64,000 bases of DNA, from positions 87,392-151,391 of the forward strand of contig JAAVTG010000656.1 in assembly GCA_011947345.1 (NCBI GenBank), in the 5' to 3' direction. How positions within the stretch are numbered: the stretch's first letter is position 1; each line of letters begins with the position of its first letter. Position numbers and translations under genes: made by a program. The stretch is from Phytophthora quininea. Lineage: Eukaryota > Oomycota > Peronosporomycetes > Peronosporales > Peronosporaceae. The notes under the pieces are model-generated. The model did no database searches and had not been told where the DNA came from. It saw only the letters and a list, made by a program, of their open reading frames with translations. Below are positions 33,122 through 45,011 of the stretch, in pieces.

Positions 33122-34229
33122 TTACAGCGCCCCCGCTGCCAGGGTGTGGCGTGGCGCGGGGGATACCCCAATACGTTGCTGTGGTGCCGGCTTGACAATC
33201 ATTTGCTGGGCCATTCTGGACGATAACCGACTCCCAATGCGAGTGTATCGTTCTACCGCATCAGACTTCCACCTCCCGAATAATTTCACCGCTAGGCCGT
33301 CGAATCCAGCATTGAAGAGTGCTGTAGCACCACCGCTACGAAGTGAATGTGAACCATATCTCACTGGAGACTGCCCTGCTTGTTCAGCCGCAAGTTTGAT
33401 GGCCTGAACCATATCACGCACTTGCAAGTTGGTGGACGCGTCGATTTTGCACAACAGTGTGCTGGCTGCAACTCCTAGAGACTTGTGATGCTGCACCAGG
33501 AACCAAGCTGCTAGCACTGGACAACACCAGTTCTGACCCGATCGTTCTAGTCTGCGCAGCGCACCTTGGCCGAATTGGTCATTCTTGCTACCTCTAAATC
33601 GAATAATGACAGCCACAACCTTTTCAAGCTCATTGATTTCGCGCTCGTCGGACCCAACAAATTTCACATCTTCTCGCTGCAGTGCGTAATGTTTAGTGGT
33701 TGAGCCGACCGCCAGATACTCCGATCTTCTTAAAAGAAAGAAGAAACCCAGCACCGAAGCCCCCAAATGACTCGGTGCTGGGTTTTGCGAAGTCGAGAGA
33801 TTGGTGCAGTCGCTTAAGGATATTAACTGTGACCGGTTGTTTGGGGTTGCTGGGCGGTTCCGTCCGCCGCATACCGGTGACTGCGAGCTGGTGCCCAGGG
33901 AGTAACCCGACTCCGTATCCGAGCATTCTGCGATGATGCCACGAGATATGAGAGATTTTGGAGAGGATGGTATTGGCAGAATTCCCAGTTCCCGAGTTGT
34001 TCCACCCGTATCTCCATGAGTAAACGGCGAATAGTGCGAGTTGGTATGAATGTTTTCTCGGGTTTTCAGGTAACCATTCGGAGAAATTAAGCTGCTGGCA
34101 CCACTTAGACCACTGGACCCATGTACTGTTGTACTTTGTTGCGGACGACGCGGCCAGCGATTGGGCAGCAAGAGGAGAAGTTAGACCATGAGGATTTATG
34201 AGGTTCGGTCCAAGCTCGAGATGCTGCAT
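33122..34229 (-). pseudogene. DIRS tyrosine recombinase
   Basis: Two overlapping frames (34229-33693, then the frame ending at 33122) make one recombinase of about 365 residues. The N-terminal SAM-like part includes NSTWVQWSKWCQQL. The catalytic part has Arg in FFLLRRSEYL, HxxR in HSLRSGG, a Trp in the position often taken by the second His (GRWKS), and the nucleophile Tyr in AVERYTR. All catalytic landmarks remain; the break is one frameshift near 33700-33760. Confidence 0.8.
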
Positions 34230-35670
34230 CGGCCATGGAGTTTCTAGCTCCAGGTATATGATCCACCGATACCCTTAGGTTAAAATAGGCTTCAGCCAGG
34301 CCGATGCACCGATTGATTTCTTGACTGAACGAATTCTTAGAGTGCAGTTTGTTGCACCAAGACACGGCTGACGTGTTGTCACTCCAGCATTTGATGTGGA
34401 TTGTCTTTCCTTCAGCCAGTTGATTCCACTTGGACCCCCAAGTCCACAGTGCCAGCGCGATGCATAAATGCTCTCTTACGTTGATTGAGAATTTTGCTGC
34501 CGTGGTTACCGCTTCCTTTACCAATTTCTCTTCATCGTGGTCAAATTCCAACTGTATAAATTCGTTTGAAGCCGGATCGAGGACTGCCAAGCCAATATCC
34601 GATGCATCCATCAGTAGTACGACGTCAGGATTTGGCAAGGTCCCGAACATTGCTAGCGGAAGTTCCGCAAGACAGCCGTGGTGCAGAATTTGTTGAAACC
34701 AGAGTAAATCTGCTGTCGCGCCTTGTGACAATCGAATTCTGCCGAACCGCGGTGCATTTGTGCACAACCCTTGTAGGCGCTGGTAGAATGGCTTCGCCGT
34801 CCTTAAGCAGATTGCAACATGCCTAAGCGACCCAAGAGCTTTGTTAAGTTCTGTCTTTGACGCGGTGCCAAGCTTAAGTAGCCCTTCAACGCGAAGTCGG
34901 GCCTTGGCTATTTTATCATTTGGTATTGACACTGTTCGACGAACTGTGTTCCAGAGCAGACCCAGAGCTACAATTTCGGTACACCATTCGGAGAACTTGG
35001 CTTTTTATTGACCTTGGGCCCAAGACGGCTAGCATAGCATGGCGCAACGTTGTTTCGGCCAGGTGTTGTCTATCCTCGATATCGGGTTCGACTAGTACAT
35101 GGTCGTCGACCCATTCGTAAGGGAAAAATGGGTCGTCATCATCCGAATCTGAGACCGAAGCGGGGAGTTTGTGCCCATCAGCCAAGATATCGCTCGCCCA
35201 AATAAAGCGTAGCACGGTGGTGAGCCTGCCCATCCAAATGGCGCTGCCATATCGATGATAGCAACTCCTAATTCCTTGACACTCGCTGCCATCCTAAAAA
35301 CCTGATTGGCACGAGTTCGGAGGTGTCGAAAAGCACCTTTAACATCACCTTTGAGAATGCGAATACGACCTGCATAGCCATGAATTGCGAGATACTCTAT
35401 GCGCTGAGCTATGACAGCCACGGAGGCATATCGCACTTTTGGAACGGACTCGGCGACGAATGCTGAATTAACTGATGCGTTTTTCGGGAACGACAAGTCA
35501 TGAATCACGCGGACTTCCTCATTCGGATCTGCACCTTTCTTTTCGACAGCACCGAGAGGACTACATATTACTTCTGGCCAGCGGTCCAGGATGTCAAGTT
35601 CGACAACCATGTACTGGCCTGAGTCTTGGCCCTCCCTAATACTCCGTGTGACTGCACGTAGGTATCGCAA
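34105..35670 (-). pseudogene. DIRS reverse transcriptase and RNase H
   Basis: Three frames in order. RT fingers/palm (35670-35092) have VIHDLSFP, GDVKGAFRHL and PFGWAGSPP. The next frame holds the catalytic WVDDHVLVEPD (about 35100). RNase H (34932-34105) has MDASDIGLAV, WSDNTSAVSW and DAASRAW. Frameshifts fall near 35180-35240 and 34920. The order and motifs are typical of DIRS rather than of LTR elements. Confidence 0.75.
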
Positions 35671-35789
35671 ACAGGAGCCATGATTTTTGTGAGGAGGACG
35701 GCATGGCTTTGGACCTATTTTCCACTCGACATCGATTCCAAATTCTGCAATCTGGATGAGATGGTCAAGATGAGGATATCCGTGAAGGA

Positions 35790-36810
35790 CTAATTGTAGC
35801 CTTTTGAGTCCAACCCTTTGCTTGGTCTGTTGTCAACGTGATTTTCACCACGAAAGAATCTAGTGGCTTCTTCTAGACACCAGCCTCTGGAGCGGATAAT
35901 CTCTGACAGTGACTGACTTGCTTTCTGATCGACATCGTATAGAATCTCATCAGTCCTACGAGTGCGCACGTAGCCGAATCGCCTCTGCGAGACTGAGATT
36001 CTGCATTCAGCCCGAAGAAGCTCCTCTTCCAATTGTTCTTGGATAAATTTTGCTGACTTCATCGACAAAGGCGGGAATCTCGTGGTTCTGGTTAAGAACT
36101 CGGTTGCGGGACTGTGAAGGCCCCTTGGTTGCGAGCTGACCCTCGACGATATCGTCATGTGTCTGGTGCTTGATAAGTAAACAAGGTCTCGTCAAACAGT
36201 CCGTTGCATGACCAGTACACGCTCTAATACGTGTGACCGTCCCATCAGCCCCGACTTTGGTGCACGTGCTAGTGTTTGACTTACTCTTTGTTGACTTGCA
36301 ATGACCATGGCACGGTCTCAGTAAACGCCCACTCTCGCGTCCAGCGATCTCTTCAGCTTGCGATTGCGATAAATCGAATCGCACTGACTTTGATCCGGCG
36401 CGGGTCTTAGCGTCCACCTTACTCTGTGCTTGTTCAGAATGGCCAATTGTACACGGTCTCAACGAACGCCCACTCTCATCCAGCATTCGCCTCAGTTTGT
36501 GAGTTCGACGAGTCGCCTCGTACTGACTTTGAATGTGAGCGGGTCTTAGCGTTCATCTTACTCTGTGTTTGAATGTGGCGCGGCTTGCATGGTCTCGAGC
36601 CCAAGACCTCCGGTCCAGTGTCCTTGCCTTCCGTCTCGGATAGAGACGGAGAGGAAGTTTGGTGTTGAAGATATGTAAGGCTCTTACGCTGTGCGCATCG
36701 AATTTCTTTTCCAGTACATCGTTTTAAGCTCATCACCGCGTGTTGCTCGGGTGTGTACGTGCATGGTTGCGCTGATACTGGACTCTGAGGTGGACGCACA
36801 ACCGATCTAC
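35790..36810 (-). other. Linker between DIRS gag-like and RT regions
   Basis: Short broken frames on the minus strand, rich in Ser, Arg and Thr. One stretch is imperfectly repeated (GGTCTCAACGAACGCCCACTCTC near 36455 and GGTCTCAGTAAACGCCCACTCTC near 36315). No domain is recognised. Confidence 0.4.
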
Positions 36811-36820
36811 CCTCGGCGAG

Positions 36821-38849
36821 TCACAGGCGCTTATGTTCGTTCTTCAGACCGCCAAAGCGCTTTTTGATTTCTGCCTTGACAATATCTGGAAGTTTCTTAG
36901 GGATGAAGTGGGCTTGATCATGAGGGCATTCATCACCTTCTCCAGCGCAGCCGTCATTGGACAGGAATCGCATGCAGAGCTGTCGCGTTTCATGAGTTCC
37001 TGGATCCGTTTGAGCTGGCAGCCGCTTCAATACATGTCGAGGAATAAATCCTGTCTTTTTCTTGCTACTGCGATTGGTTTGATCTCGAGGAACCGCGTTG
37101 GTCGATTCGGCTGCTGATAGGGCAGTTGCAGACGACATACCGTTGCGAATGGTATCTACTTGACGATGAACATTAACGAACATGATATCCCTTAGTAATC
37201 GATCTTCCGTTGTGCAGCGCGATTTAACATTGGTCATGTCCTCGTCGGTCTCCACCGCCCCACGAAAATCTTCGAGCACGTCATTGACCCAGTACACTAG
37301 AGACGGAAGCTCGGCCAAACTCCACGACACGCGCATCAGTGTTTCCTCGATAAATGCGATAATGCATTCCACCAGCTCAACCAACTCGACACAGCAGTAC
37401 TCGCGGGTGAATGTAAGTAGCACTTTGGCATTGTCGACAACTTCTTCAATGCTTGACGGAGGCCGAGCAGCTGTAAATTCAGCCGACGCAGACAAGTTAT
37501 CGAAATTAGAGCCACCAGCTTGAAGCCATGCCATTCTCTCATCAGGTGAAAAGCGTGCAAAGTGACAAATGGAAAGTCCACAGGAACCAAACTGAATGTC
37601 ATACAGTCGCGTACACACCCCGGCAACGGTTTGAACTTGACGAACTCAGACCGAACCAAACTTTTGCAAGATAGGGTTGCATGCTTACCTTTGTGCTTCG
37701 CAGATGTGATACATTCATGCACACGCTGCTGATCTTCACGAGGGCAAAAGCGTATTTCGACGGCTTTCCGATTTTCATGTCTGCAACCCGTCTCGCAGGT
37801 GGAAGACTGTGAAGGACATTATCCGCTTCTCGGATGGGAGTGTTCTGTGTTCGATTCGAGGCTTGACGAACTTCAAGGAAACGATTTAACAGGTCAGGAT
37901 CATCACTTAGCTTCTCCACGATCAGAGCGTCTTGGTCGAGGGCCGTGCGCCGTCGTTTTGGTGGAGCGCTAACTTCTTCGTCATCAACCACAATAGGTGT
38001 GCCGGACCGTTTAGAGCCTCGAGCTTGCTCTGATGCCCCAAGTTCAGCTCCGTCGTCAGCTTGAGCTGAAATTTCTTCATCATCATCTACAAAAGGATCG
38101 AACAAAGCATCGGCCAAACGCGGAGACCGCATTCTATCACTTCTGCTGATACGTTGAGTACGGCCACTTGCAGGGCGATAGAACGTTGTTCCAACAGAGC
38201 TGGGTACCGGTTCAAACTCCCCGTCGACGAAATGGTCAAAGTCCAATGCATGCTGAAGCGTAAATTCGCACGCTTGCCCCGTAGTTGGGTCAGTCCATTG
38301 ACACAATTGGGTCGGCAGAGGGCGGCAGCTCTCTGACATTAGACCGTCGAGGACCACCGACAACACATTAGATCCTAGCGCACCGTTTCTTCCCAGGACC
38401 CGATCCAGAATGGTGTCTTTAACTTCATCTATCTCCGTGACACTCCATTCGTCGAGATTGAACTCAACATGCTCAAGCAATAGAGCCACTATGGGCGGCA
38501 CTAAAGACACACAGCTCACTTCTGTCTCCAGCATTTCACCGCTTGATCTGACCCTTGCACGTTCACTGTCTACTTGAACAACTTGTCCAAATGAAAGCTT
38601 CTCTGGGAGATGGAAAGACACCGCACGTCGTAGACACGAAAGCTCTCCTGCTGCTCTCACTTCACTCGCCGTCACCACGTGGTCTTCAGCGATATTTCGA
38701 TGCACCATCCCTTCTCCGCCTTCTAAGCTGCGGAACGCCACTTGGTCGGACGTCACTCCAACGACCTTGGCGTAGAATGGCTGTTCAAATTCACCCTCGA
38801 CTAACTCCGGCACTAAATGGAGGAACGAGCGCTTAGTTAAGCGAACCAT
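36821..38849 (-). pseudogene. DIRS gag-like protein
   Basis: Two frames, 38849-37599 and 37618-36821, overlap with a shift near 37600-37720. The second ends in a Cys/His cluster (CMRFLSNDGCAGEGDECPHDQAH, a CCCH-like arrangement) near its C-terminus, suggesting nucleic-acid binding. The first is acidic with a KRRR patch. Function as gag is inferred from position. Confidence 0.55.
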
Positions 38850-39177
38850 AATTCCGGAGCAAAGGGAGCTGAAAGCGGGTAGAGACGCTGAAGCGAGAGA
38901 GCGAGGGCCTTAGACGCGAGAGAGAAAATCTGAAACTAACGAGCAGGAACTACCTACGGCTTCGTGCGTTGGTTTCATCTTGCGCTGCCTTCCTTGAAAA
39001 GCTATTTTCGCGCTCTTGCTCGAAAATTCCCATTCTGCTCAGCGACACCAAGTGCTCGAAGTTCGAAATCACCGACGTGGTCCTCCACGTAGCTTGGAAC
39101 GTGGTCGCAGTGTGGACTCACCACAGTAGCAGAAACACCTTTTGGTTCTGCCTCCACTCCATCTTCAGGTCTCGTGG

Positions 39178-39935
39178 TTATGGGTAAATAAGCAGTCGCC
39201 AATCCGAGTCCGTCGTGAAAGCCTTACGCCATGGGGACCACAATGACGTCCACATTTGCGTCAGAGCTGGGCACGAGAAGAAACAGTGCTCTACTGTTTC
39301 TATCGCAGCGCATGGTTGTCTCGTACACTGTTGAATGGAAGGATTTAATGACTTGAGGAAGAACAGCGACAATGAGGTCTCCAAAGAATAGTCTCAGCAT
39401 CACTTCGTGGACAAGATTGCACCTCGTGTTGCCACGCTTATTCCACCTGCCTCTGGGTGTGGCAATACCCGTTCAAATACCTGGGTTGAAGACTCAAGGA
39501 TTCGACGTAGCTCGGTGGACACCGCCCTGAAAATATCGTGAGCGTTGGCCAGCTATGGGAAGTATCTACAAAATCTGCTAAACACCATTTTCCTTTTGAA
39601 GCAAGCTCTTTACAGAGGCTCCGAAACTTGACGGGTCCTGAGTGGTGCGCAATGAGCATCTTGTTTGCGCCACACTTGGAGGTTCGTCGATGCATTCTAC
39701 CATATTGGGCTGAATAACGAATGTTGGAGTGTCTTCATTCTAATGAGTGCTTGCTTGGCCATTTACACAACTCCAACCATGTAAAAATTTACGCCACCAT
39801 AACGGAGCATTATTGCTTTCCATCCAGGAGGTTTAGGAAGATCTTGTAGCAAGAACTCTCCCGACCCCGGACGTACAAACTCCACATATCGGTGTCGTAG
39901 TAATTTTGCTATGGATCGATACCACACTGTTTGCT
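39178..39935 (-). mobile_element. LINE 3' fragment
   Basis: Minus-strand pieces match the C-terminal third of the LINE at 712-3750: TVWYRSI and EFLLQDLPKPPGW near 39910-39800, a middle piece at about 39700-39438, and the zinc-binding tail TVEHCFFSCPALTQMW at about 39290. Frames are broken throughout. Its 5' edge lies directly at the 3' end of kinase 4a, whose last codons are replaced by unrelated sequence, so the insertion truncated that gene. Confidence 0.7.
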
Positions 39936-41352
39936 AGTTTTCATTATGACATGCGAGGACTTTGAGAGCGCCTCTGCTGAGGTCGGTCGCTGTTTCGGAT
40001 CCAGCAACACACAATCCAGTCCCAACACCACCATCGATTCCGGTCCGTTGCCACAAAGAGGTTCCCAGCCGTCATGGTTGCGTCCACACGTTCCCGAGAG
40101 ATGCCAAAGTCCGTCAGCTTGGCGTCCATCGAGTCGCTCACTAAAACGTTGCTGGACTTGAGGTCGCGATGGATCACTGGCGGAGCACACGAGTGCAAAT
40201 ATGTCAACGCGTGAGCTACATGAAGAGCTACCTTGACCTTGTCGTGGTCGAACCCTGAGGGCTGGTCGTGTTCATGGAACTCAGCCAGCAGCGTCTTCAG
40301 GTCGGTCGTCACGAACTCCGTCACGACACACAGGTCAGTGAGTGCATCCCACGCAACACCGATGAAAGCGACAATTCGTGGGTGCTCCAATGTGGTCATG
40401 AGTTTCACTTCGCAGAGGAAGGCGTTGACTTGTTTGAGATCTTTCCTGCGCTCCGGCAGCAGCATCTTGACGGCAACATGCTCTCCGTTGTACGTCCCAG
40501 CATAGACTTCTCCGAAGCCTCCTCGATTGATGAGCTGTTGCGAGAGAACCTTCTCCCTTGGAATGCGAGCGGCGACGATTGCAGCGTCGTCCCACAACTT
40601 GATCGCTTTGAGGTAATTGGTCGTTGAGTCCCTCTCGCTTTCCTTGGGTGTCATGGGTCCTCTGTGGAATTCGTCAACCTGCTGTCCGTCAGGAGTTGGA
40701 ATTGGCTGCCATCTTCTTCTTCGACGCCGTCTGCACAGAAAGAGCCCCGCGACGACAACGAGAACCACAGGCCCTGCAATAATCCCGACGGTAGCACCAA
40801 CACCCAGGCCAGAGCTGCTACTGCTAGTCGAGCTGGCGATTGTCACCTCCGAGCTGCTATCATTTGACCCTGACCGGGAGAGATCAGCGTTGGTGTAGTA
40901 CCGCTTCTTTTGGTAGCAGGTGTGGGCTTCAGCCAGCTCCTTGCTGACAATGGTTAGAGTATCACTGACGAACGAGCACGTGCTGTCGGCGTAGCCCTGC
41001 CACTTGATGGTTCCGTTGCTGAAGGTGGTTAAGATCACGGAAGTATTGTCGGTGCCGTAGACTTGGCACTGCCCCGATGCGACGACCACTTCAGTGCTTT
41101 CGTAGCTTGAGCAGTCGGTATCACTGAACTTGTCGATGTAGAGATACTCGGAGCTCCCGAAGACGTCAGCGGCGTACGTCTTGGCGTCGGACGGACAACT
41201 GGTGGAGTGCAAAGTGTAGCCGGACGTCTTGTTGGCGTTGAACGATACGGTGCAGTCGGACTCGACGCAGCTCGAGTTCTCCTCCATAGACATCCACACG
41301 GGGTGGAACTGCAGGAGGAGTCCCAGTGCCGGTAGATGTTGGTGGCCTCCAT
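39936..41352 (-). pseudogene. Receptor-like TKL kinase 4a, internally deleted
   Basis: The ectodomain starts MEATNIYRHWDSSC with eight cysteines, broken once in a C run (plus-strand G run 41300-41303). The helix is VGIIAGPVVLVVVAGLFL, followed by WDDAAIVAARIPREKV and a kinase with GGFGEVYAG, VAVKML, HRDLKSSN and DFG. After DATMTAG about 190 bp present in copy 4b are missing. This removes the APE motif and much of the C-lobe. The remaining tail (VLLDPKQRPTSAEAL) is out of frame and ends in sequence next to a LINE fragment. It cannot fold as an active kinase. An Inr-like TCATTCCCCGATTC (minus strand, 41391-41378) lies 26 bp before the ATG. Confidence 0.8.
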
Positions 41353-41412
41353 CGTGCTGGTTGCCGTCGAGGACTGGGAATCGGGGAATGAGATCTAGCC
41401 CATGGATGGATT

Positions 41413-41981
41413 CTAGTAGTCGTCCCACGCTGCATTTGTGGTCCCAGAGGCGGGAACGAAGGGATTGAAGCTACGCGTCATAGCCTCACAAGATCCTCTA
41501 GCAGCATATCTGAGCGAAGATTTAGACAATCGCTTTCGTTTGTTAAGATCCTCGAGTTGTTTGAGCACATGTGGGTCTTTGTCGCGACGATAAAGCCAGG
41601 ATAACACGCTTTTAAAGCAGGTGCTCATAAATGTAGACCACAGAGAATTCTAGTCGCGAACCTACCTTTTCGTTGGCCAAGATCATCAGCAGCAGATTGT
41701 TGTTCAATGGCGAGAATCACAAAGCATTTCTTTCCTTCTGTGGTGTTGAAACTGCTTCCTATAGAGGGTCTCACGTTCATTGGCAAGTTTCCTTTGTTCT
41801 TAGCGCTCTTTCTGTCGAGTAAAAAGCGTGCGAATTCCGCAGCATGTGCTCGAAAATAGTGTTGTTCGTTTCTCGAGCTGCGATCACGCAATTGTTGTTT
41901 TGGGCCAGTCAACACAGCATAAGAACTCGAGGTTTCCGTGTCGGCTCTTTTTGCAAGTGATGTCCAAAGAGAGTTTCCCAC
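41413..41981 (-). CDS. Hypothetical protein, possibly two exons
   Basis: Frame from ATG 41981 (MGNSLWTSLAKR) for about 100 residues to a possible GTAGGT donor near 41667. An acceptor (TTTAAAAG) near 41610 would join a second exon of 45-60 codons, depending on phase. No domain is recognised. MGNS could be an N-myristoylation start. It sits between kinase 4a and globin 2 and is divergent to the globin by only 59 bp. Confidence 0.35.
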
Positions 41982-42040
41982 ATTGTGAAATTACAGCGTT
42001 TTGATTCTCTTCGTCTACGTGAAGTGGTCGAGCTACGACC

Positions 42041-42877
42041 ATGGGGGCGAAAACCTCGCGCCTCGGCCCACCATCGCAGGCTCAAGCGACACCCGACAAC
42101 AAGAAGCCCAAGAAGTTCGGCTACGGGGATGTGAGACTCATGAAAAAGTATCTGCCGTCCTTCGTCTACTACGAAAAGTCAACGGAAGAGCACCGACGGG
42201 TGGCAGCGCAGCACTGGGACCGAGTGTTCAAAGACGCACCTCCGCAGCAAAATTCTTCCATCCAAGCTACGACGAGCCAGCCCAAGGAGGCAAAACACAT
42301 CACCAAGGCGCAGAACAACAAGATCACAGAGCTCTACGACGTCTTCTACGCGTACCTGGAAGAGCACGGCGGGGACCTCAAGCACGTGTTCCGGTCGTCC
42401 ATGCACGTCCGCGGTCGTGTGCTAGTCCACATCAGTGCTGGGATGCGGACGATGCTGGCGGCCGAGAATATTACCGACAAAATTCTGGCGCTCACCAAGA
42501 CGCACCGCCGCTTCGGTGTGAAGCTCGAGCACTACGATTGCGTGGGGCGAGCGCTTCTCCACGCAATGGAGCGCACGTCCGGCACCAATTGGAGTCCCGA
42601 GATCGCTGACGCTTGGAGTCGAATGTTCTCGCACTCCAGTGTGATTCTCATCCGCTCGCAACAAAAGTCGGAGCGTCAGGCCGCAACAAAGGACACAGTA
42701 CGTGGAGGCAAAAGCGAAGTTATGGCCGCTGTCGGTCCGACGTCCAATATGGTGATCACCAAGTCGGGTCCCTACCGTGTCAACTTCCATGAAGTGTTCT
42801 TTTCCATTCGGAGCAAAGAGAGAAGTAGGAAAAGCGCCACATCTCGCAGCTCTCTCGAAAGAGGACACGATACGTAG
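42041..42877 (+). CDS. Globin-like haem protein
   Basis: The intact frame of 278 residues has an N-terminal extension of about 90 residues, a globin domain at about residues 92-210 and a basic tail. The fold is recognised from YDVFYAYL (A helix), the HVRGRVLVHISAGM region (E helix), proximal His at residue 155 in KTHRRFGV, HYDCVGRALLHAM (G helix) and WSPEIADAWSRMF (H helix). MGAKTS may be N-myristoylated, which would place it at a membrane. It could sense or bind oxygen or NO; the sequence does not tell which. A frameshifted mirror copy lies at 31876-32688. Confidence 0.75.
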   Translation: MGAKTSRLGPPSQAQATPDNKKPKKFGYGDVRLMKKYLPSFVYYEKSTEEHRRVAAQHWDRVFKDAPPQQNSSIQATTSQPKEAKHITKAQNNKITELYDVFYAYLEEHGGDLKHVFRSSMHVRGRVLVHISAGMRTMLAAENITDKILALTKTHRRFGVKLEHYDCVGRALLHAMERTSGTNWSPEIADAWSRMFSHSSVILIRSQQKSERQAATKDTVRGGKSEVMAAVGPTSNMVITKSGPYRVNFHEVFFSIRSKERSRKSATSRSSLERGHDT

Positions 42878-43149
42878 CTGCACCATGGGAATAGACACTG
42901 TAACCAGTCGGACAAACCGTTCTGCTAGCTACAATCGTATAGTACTTAGTCGTACATTTTTGTTTCGTGGAAGCCAAACGTGACCTGCTGGTGGCGTGTT
43001 TCGCGGCTCAGGTGGGTCAAGTCATAACTTCTCCAGAATAGAGATTACATTTTTGTCGTAAATTCCTTGCCTTTGGACGCTTGGTACTTCAACTGTAGTT
43101 TCACGGAATAGTATGTCGTTTCTCAACCAGTGTCAAGGCTACGGCAGCG

Positions 43150-44462
43150 CTGAGGCTTCGGTTGATCCTGACGATCTTCGCCAATGGTACTATCAGGTGG
43201 CAGGGCTACGCCGACAGCACGTGCTCGTTCGTCAGTGATACTCTAACCATTGTCAGCAAGGAGCTGGCTGAAGCCCACACCTGCTACCAAAAGAAGCGGT
43301 ACTACACCAACGCTGATCTCTCCCGGTCAGGGTCAAATGATAGCAGCTCGGAGGTGACAATCGCCAGCTCGACTAGCAGTAGCAGCTCTGGCCTGGGTGT
43401 TGGTGCTACCGTCGGGATTATTGCAGGGCCTGTGGTTCTCGTTGTCGTCGCGGGCTCTTTCTGTGCAGACGGCGTCGAAGAAGAAGATGGCAGCCAATTC
43501 CAACTCCTGACGGACAGCAGGTTGACGAATTCCACAGAGGACCCATGACACCCAAGGAAAGCGAGAGGGACTCAACGACCAATTACCTCAAAGCGATCAA
43601 GTTGTGGGACGACGCTGCAATCGTCGCCGCTCGCATTCCAAGGGAGAAGGTTCTCTCGCAACAGCTCATCAATCGAGGAGGCTTCGGAGAAGTCTATGCT
43701 GGGACGTACAACGGAGAGCATGTTGCCGTCAAGATGCTGCTGCCGGAGCGCAGGAAAGATCTCAAACAAGTCAACGCCTTCCTCTTCGAAGTGAAACTCA
43801 TGACCACATTGGAGCACCCACGAATTGTCGCTTTCATCGGTGTCGCGTGGGATGCACTCACTGACCTGTGTGTCGTGACGGAGTTCGTGACGACCGACCT
43901 GAAGACGCTGCTGGCTGAGTTCCATGAACACGACCAGCCCTCAGGGTTCGACCACGACAAGGTCAAGGTAGCTCTTCATGTAGCTCACGCGTTGACATAT
44001 TTGCACTCGTGTGCTCCGCCAGTGATCCATCGCGACCTCAAGTCCAGCAACGTTTTAGTGAGCGACTCGATGGACGCCAAGCTGACGGACTTTGGCATCT
44101 CTCGGGAACGTGTGGACGCAACCATGACGGCTGGAATCGGAACCTCCTGTGGATGGCCCCGAAGTGATGCGGGGAATCGCTACGACGACAAGGCCGACAT
44201 GTTCTCGTTCGGCGTGGTGCTGTCCGAATTAGATTCGAATGCCTTGCCGTACGCCAACGCCAAGAACAGTAGTTCAAGGCATCGAGTGACCGACGCAGCG
44301 ATTCTGCAGCTGGTGATGACTGGCCAACTTCGAGTGCCATTCTCCGGCAACGGACCGGAATTGATGGTGGAGTTGGGGGTGGCCTGCGTGGCGCTAGACC
44401 CGAAGCGACGACCGACTGCAGCAGAGGTGCTGTACACGTTGCAGACCGTGCTGTCATCGTGA
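43150..44462 (+). pseudogene. Receptor-like TKL kinase 4b, 5'-truncated copy of 4a
   Basis: Homology with kinase 4a begins abruptly near 43160 in the ectodomain (ILTIFANGTIRWQGYADSTC), so six of the eight cysteines and the start are missing. A G run lost one base (43452-43454), which shifts the frame just after the membrane helix; the kinase frame resumes by 43545. GGFGEVYAG, VAVKML, HRDLKSSN and DFG are intact. At 44140-44170 small indels scramble the WMAPEVM motif to CGWPRSDAG and then restore the frame. The C-lobe to PKRRPTAAEVLY is complete. Without APE and an ectodomain it is probably non-functional. Confidence 0.75.
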
Positions 44463-44965
44463 ATTGTCGTGAAGCCTAAGCCCATGATGGCGGTCAACTT
44501 GCGGTGCGCGTTGCAAACATAAACTTTCCCCATCAAAAGCGAGCAATCGTGCGAACCTATTCTACGGGCGATCATACAGAACTCGAGTGCTTGGCGACAC
44601 CGCAAATCGAGTGTCATCTCGAATGGATTGTCCACTGCACGAGCGATTTGACTGTTCGAACTGCACACTCTGCAACCCGTTGGGGTTCCAGAGCAGGATA
44701 ATCGCAGTAGCGTTTCTTGTAGTACTTGGTCAACAGTGTTAGCATTTAGTAGTATTGACGATTAATATATTTGGTTTTTATATCGTTGTTTGTATACTGT
44801 GAATAGTAGTAGTACATATCGAAACAATATGAATAATACCCAAACTCGAATTTTTGCGTCAATCCGAACCTGAGCCTGACCTTCGCCGTGATCACGCTTT
44901 AGGTCAACGTTCTCTTACATTGCTTGTTGCGACAAACGCATTTTACGCAAGGCCACACGAGCTGT
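44463..44965. other. Intergenic before kinase 5
   Basis: About 500 bp, AT-rich around 44740-44840. No gene is seen. Confidence 0.4.
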
Positions 44966-44978
44966 TCATTCTCCATTT
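44966..44978 (+). promoter_or_regulatory. Inr element, kinase 5
   Basis: TCATTCTCCATTT matches TCATTYYNCAWTT exactly, 33 bp before ATG 45012. It is the best Inr of the kinase set and argues that MQSTEIYSDSSC is the true N-terminus. Confidence 0.6.
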
Positions 44979-45011
44979 CCAGTCCGAGAGTCGAACGTTG
45001 GCCACAGAGCA

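Larger units (their letters stand above)
33063..39010 (-). mobile_element. DIRS-type tyrosine-recombinase retrotransposon
   Basis: Minus-strand order is gag-like, reverse transcriptase plus RNase H, then tyrosine recombinase, as in DIRS-group elements. The downstream end (33063-33140) has a short hairpin, GTGCCGAGAACGGCAC, followed by CCAGGGTGTGGCGTGG. The upstream end (about 38910-39010) contains GAAACTAACG and GAAAAGCTATTTTC. Both ends recur side by side at 58262-58435. Frames are broken in gag and between RT and RNase H, so the copy is not autonomous as read. No methyltransferase or integrase domain was seen. Exact termini were not resolved. Confidence 0.8.

Noticed and set aside
36486..38849. 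Host gene instead of DIRS gag
   Set aside because: Its position directly upstream of RT in the same orientation, the CCCH cluster and the absence of other host features favour the element.
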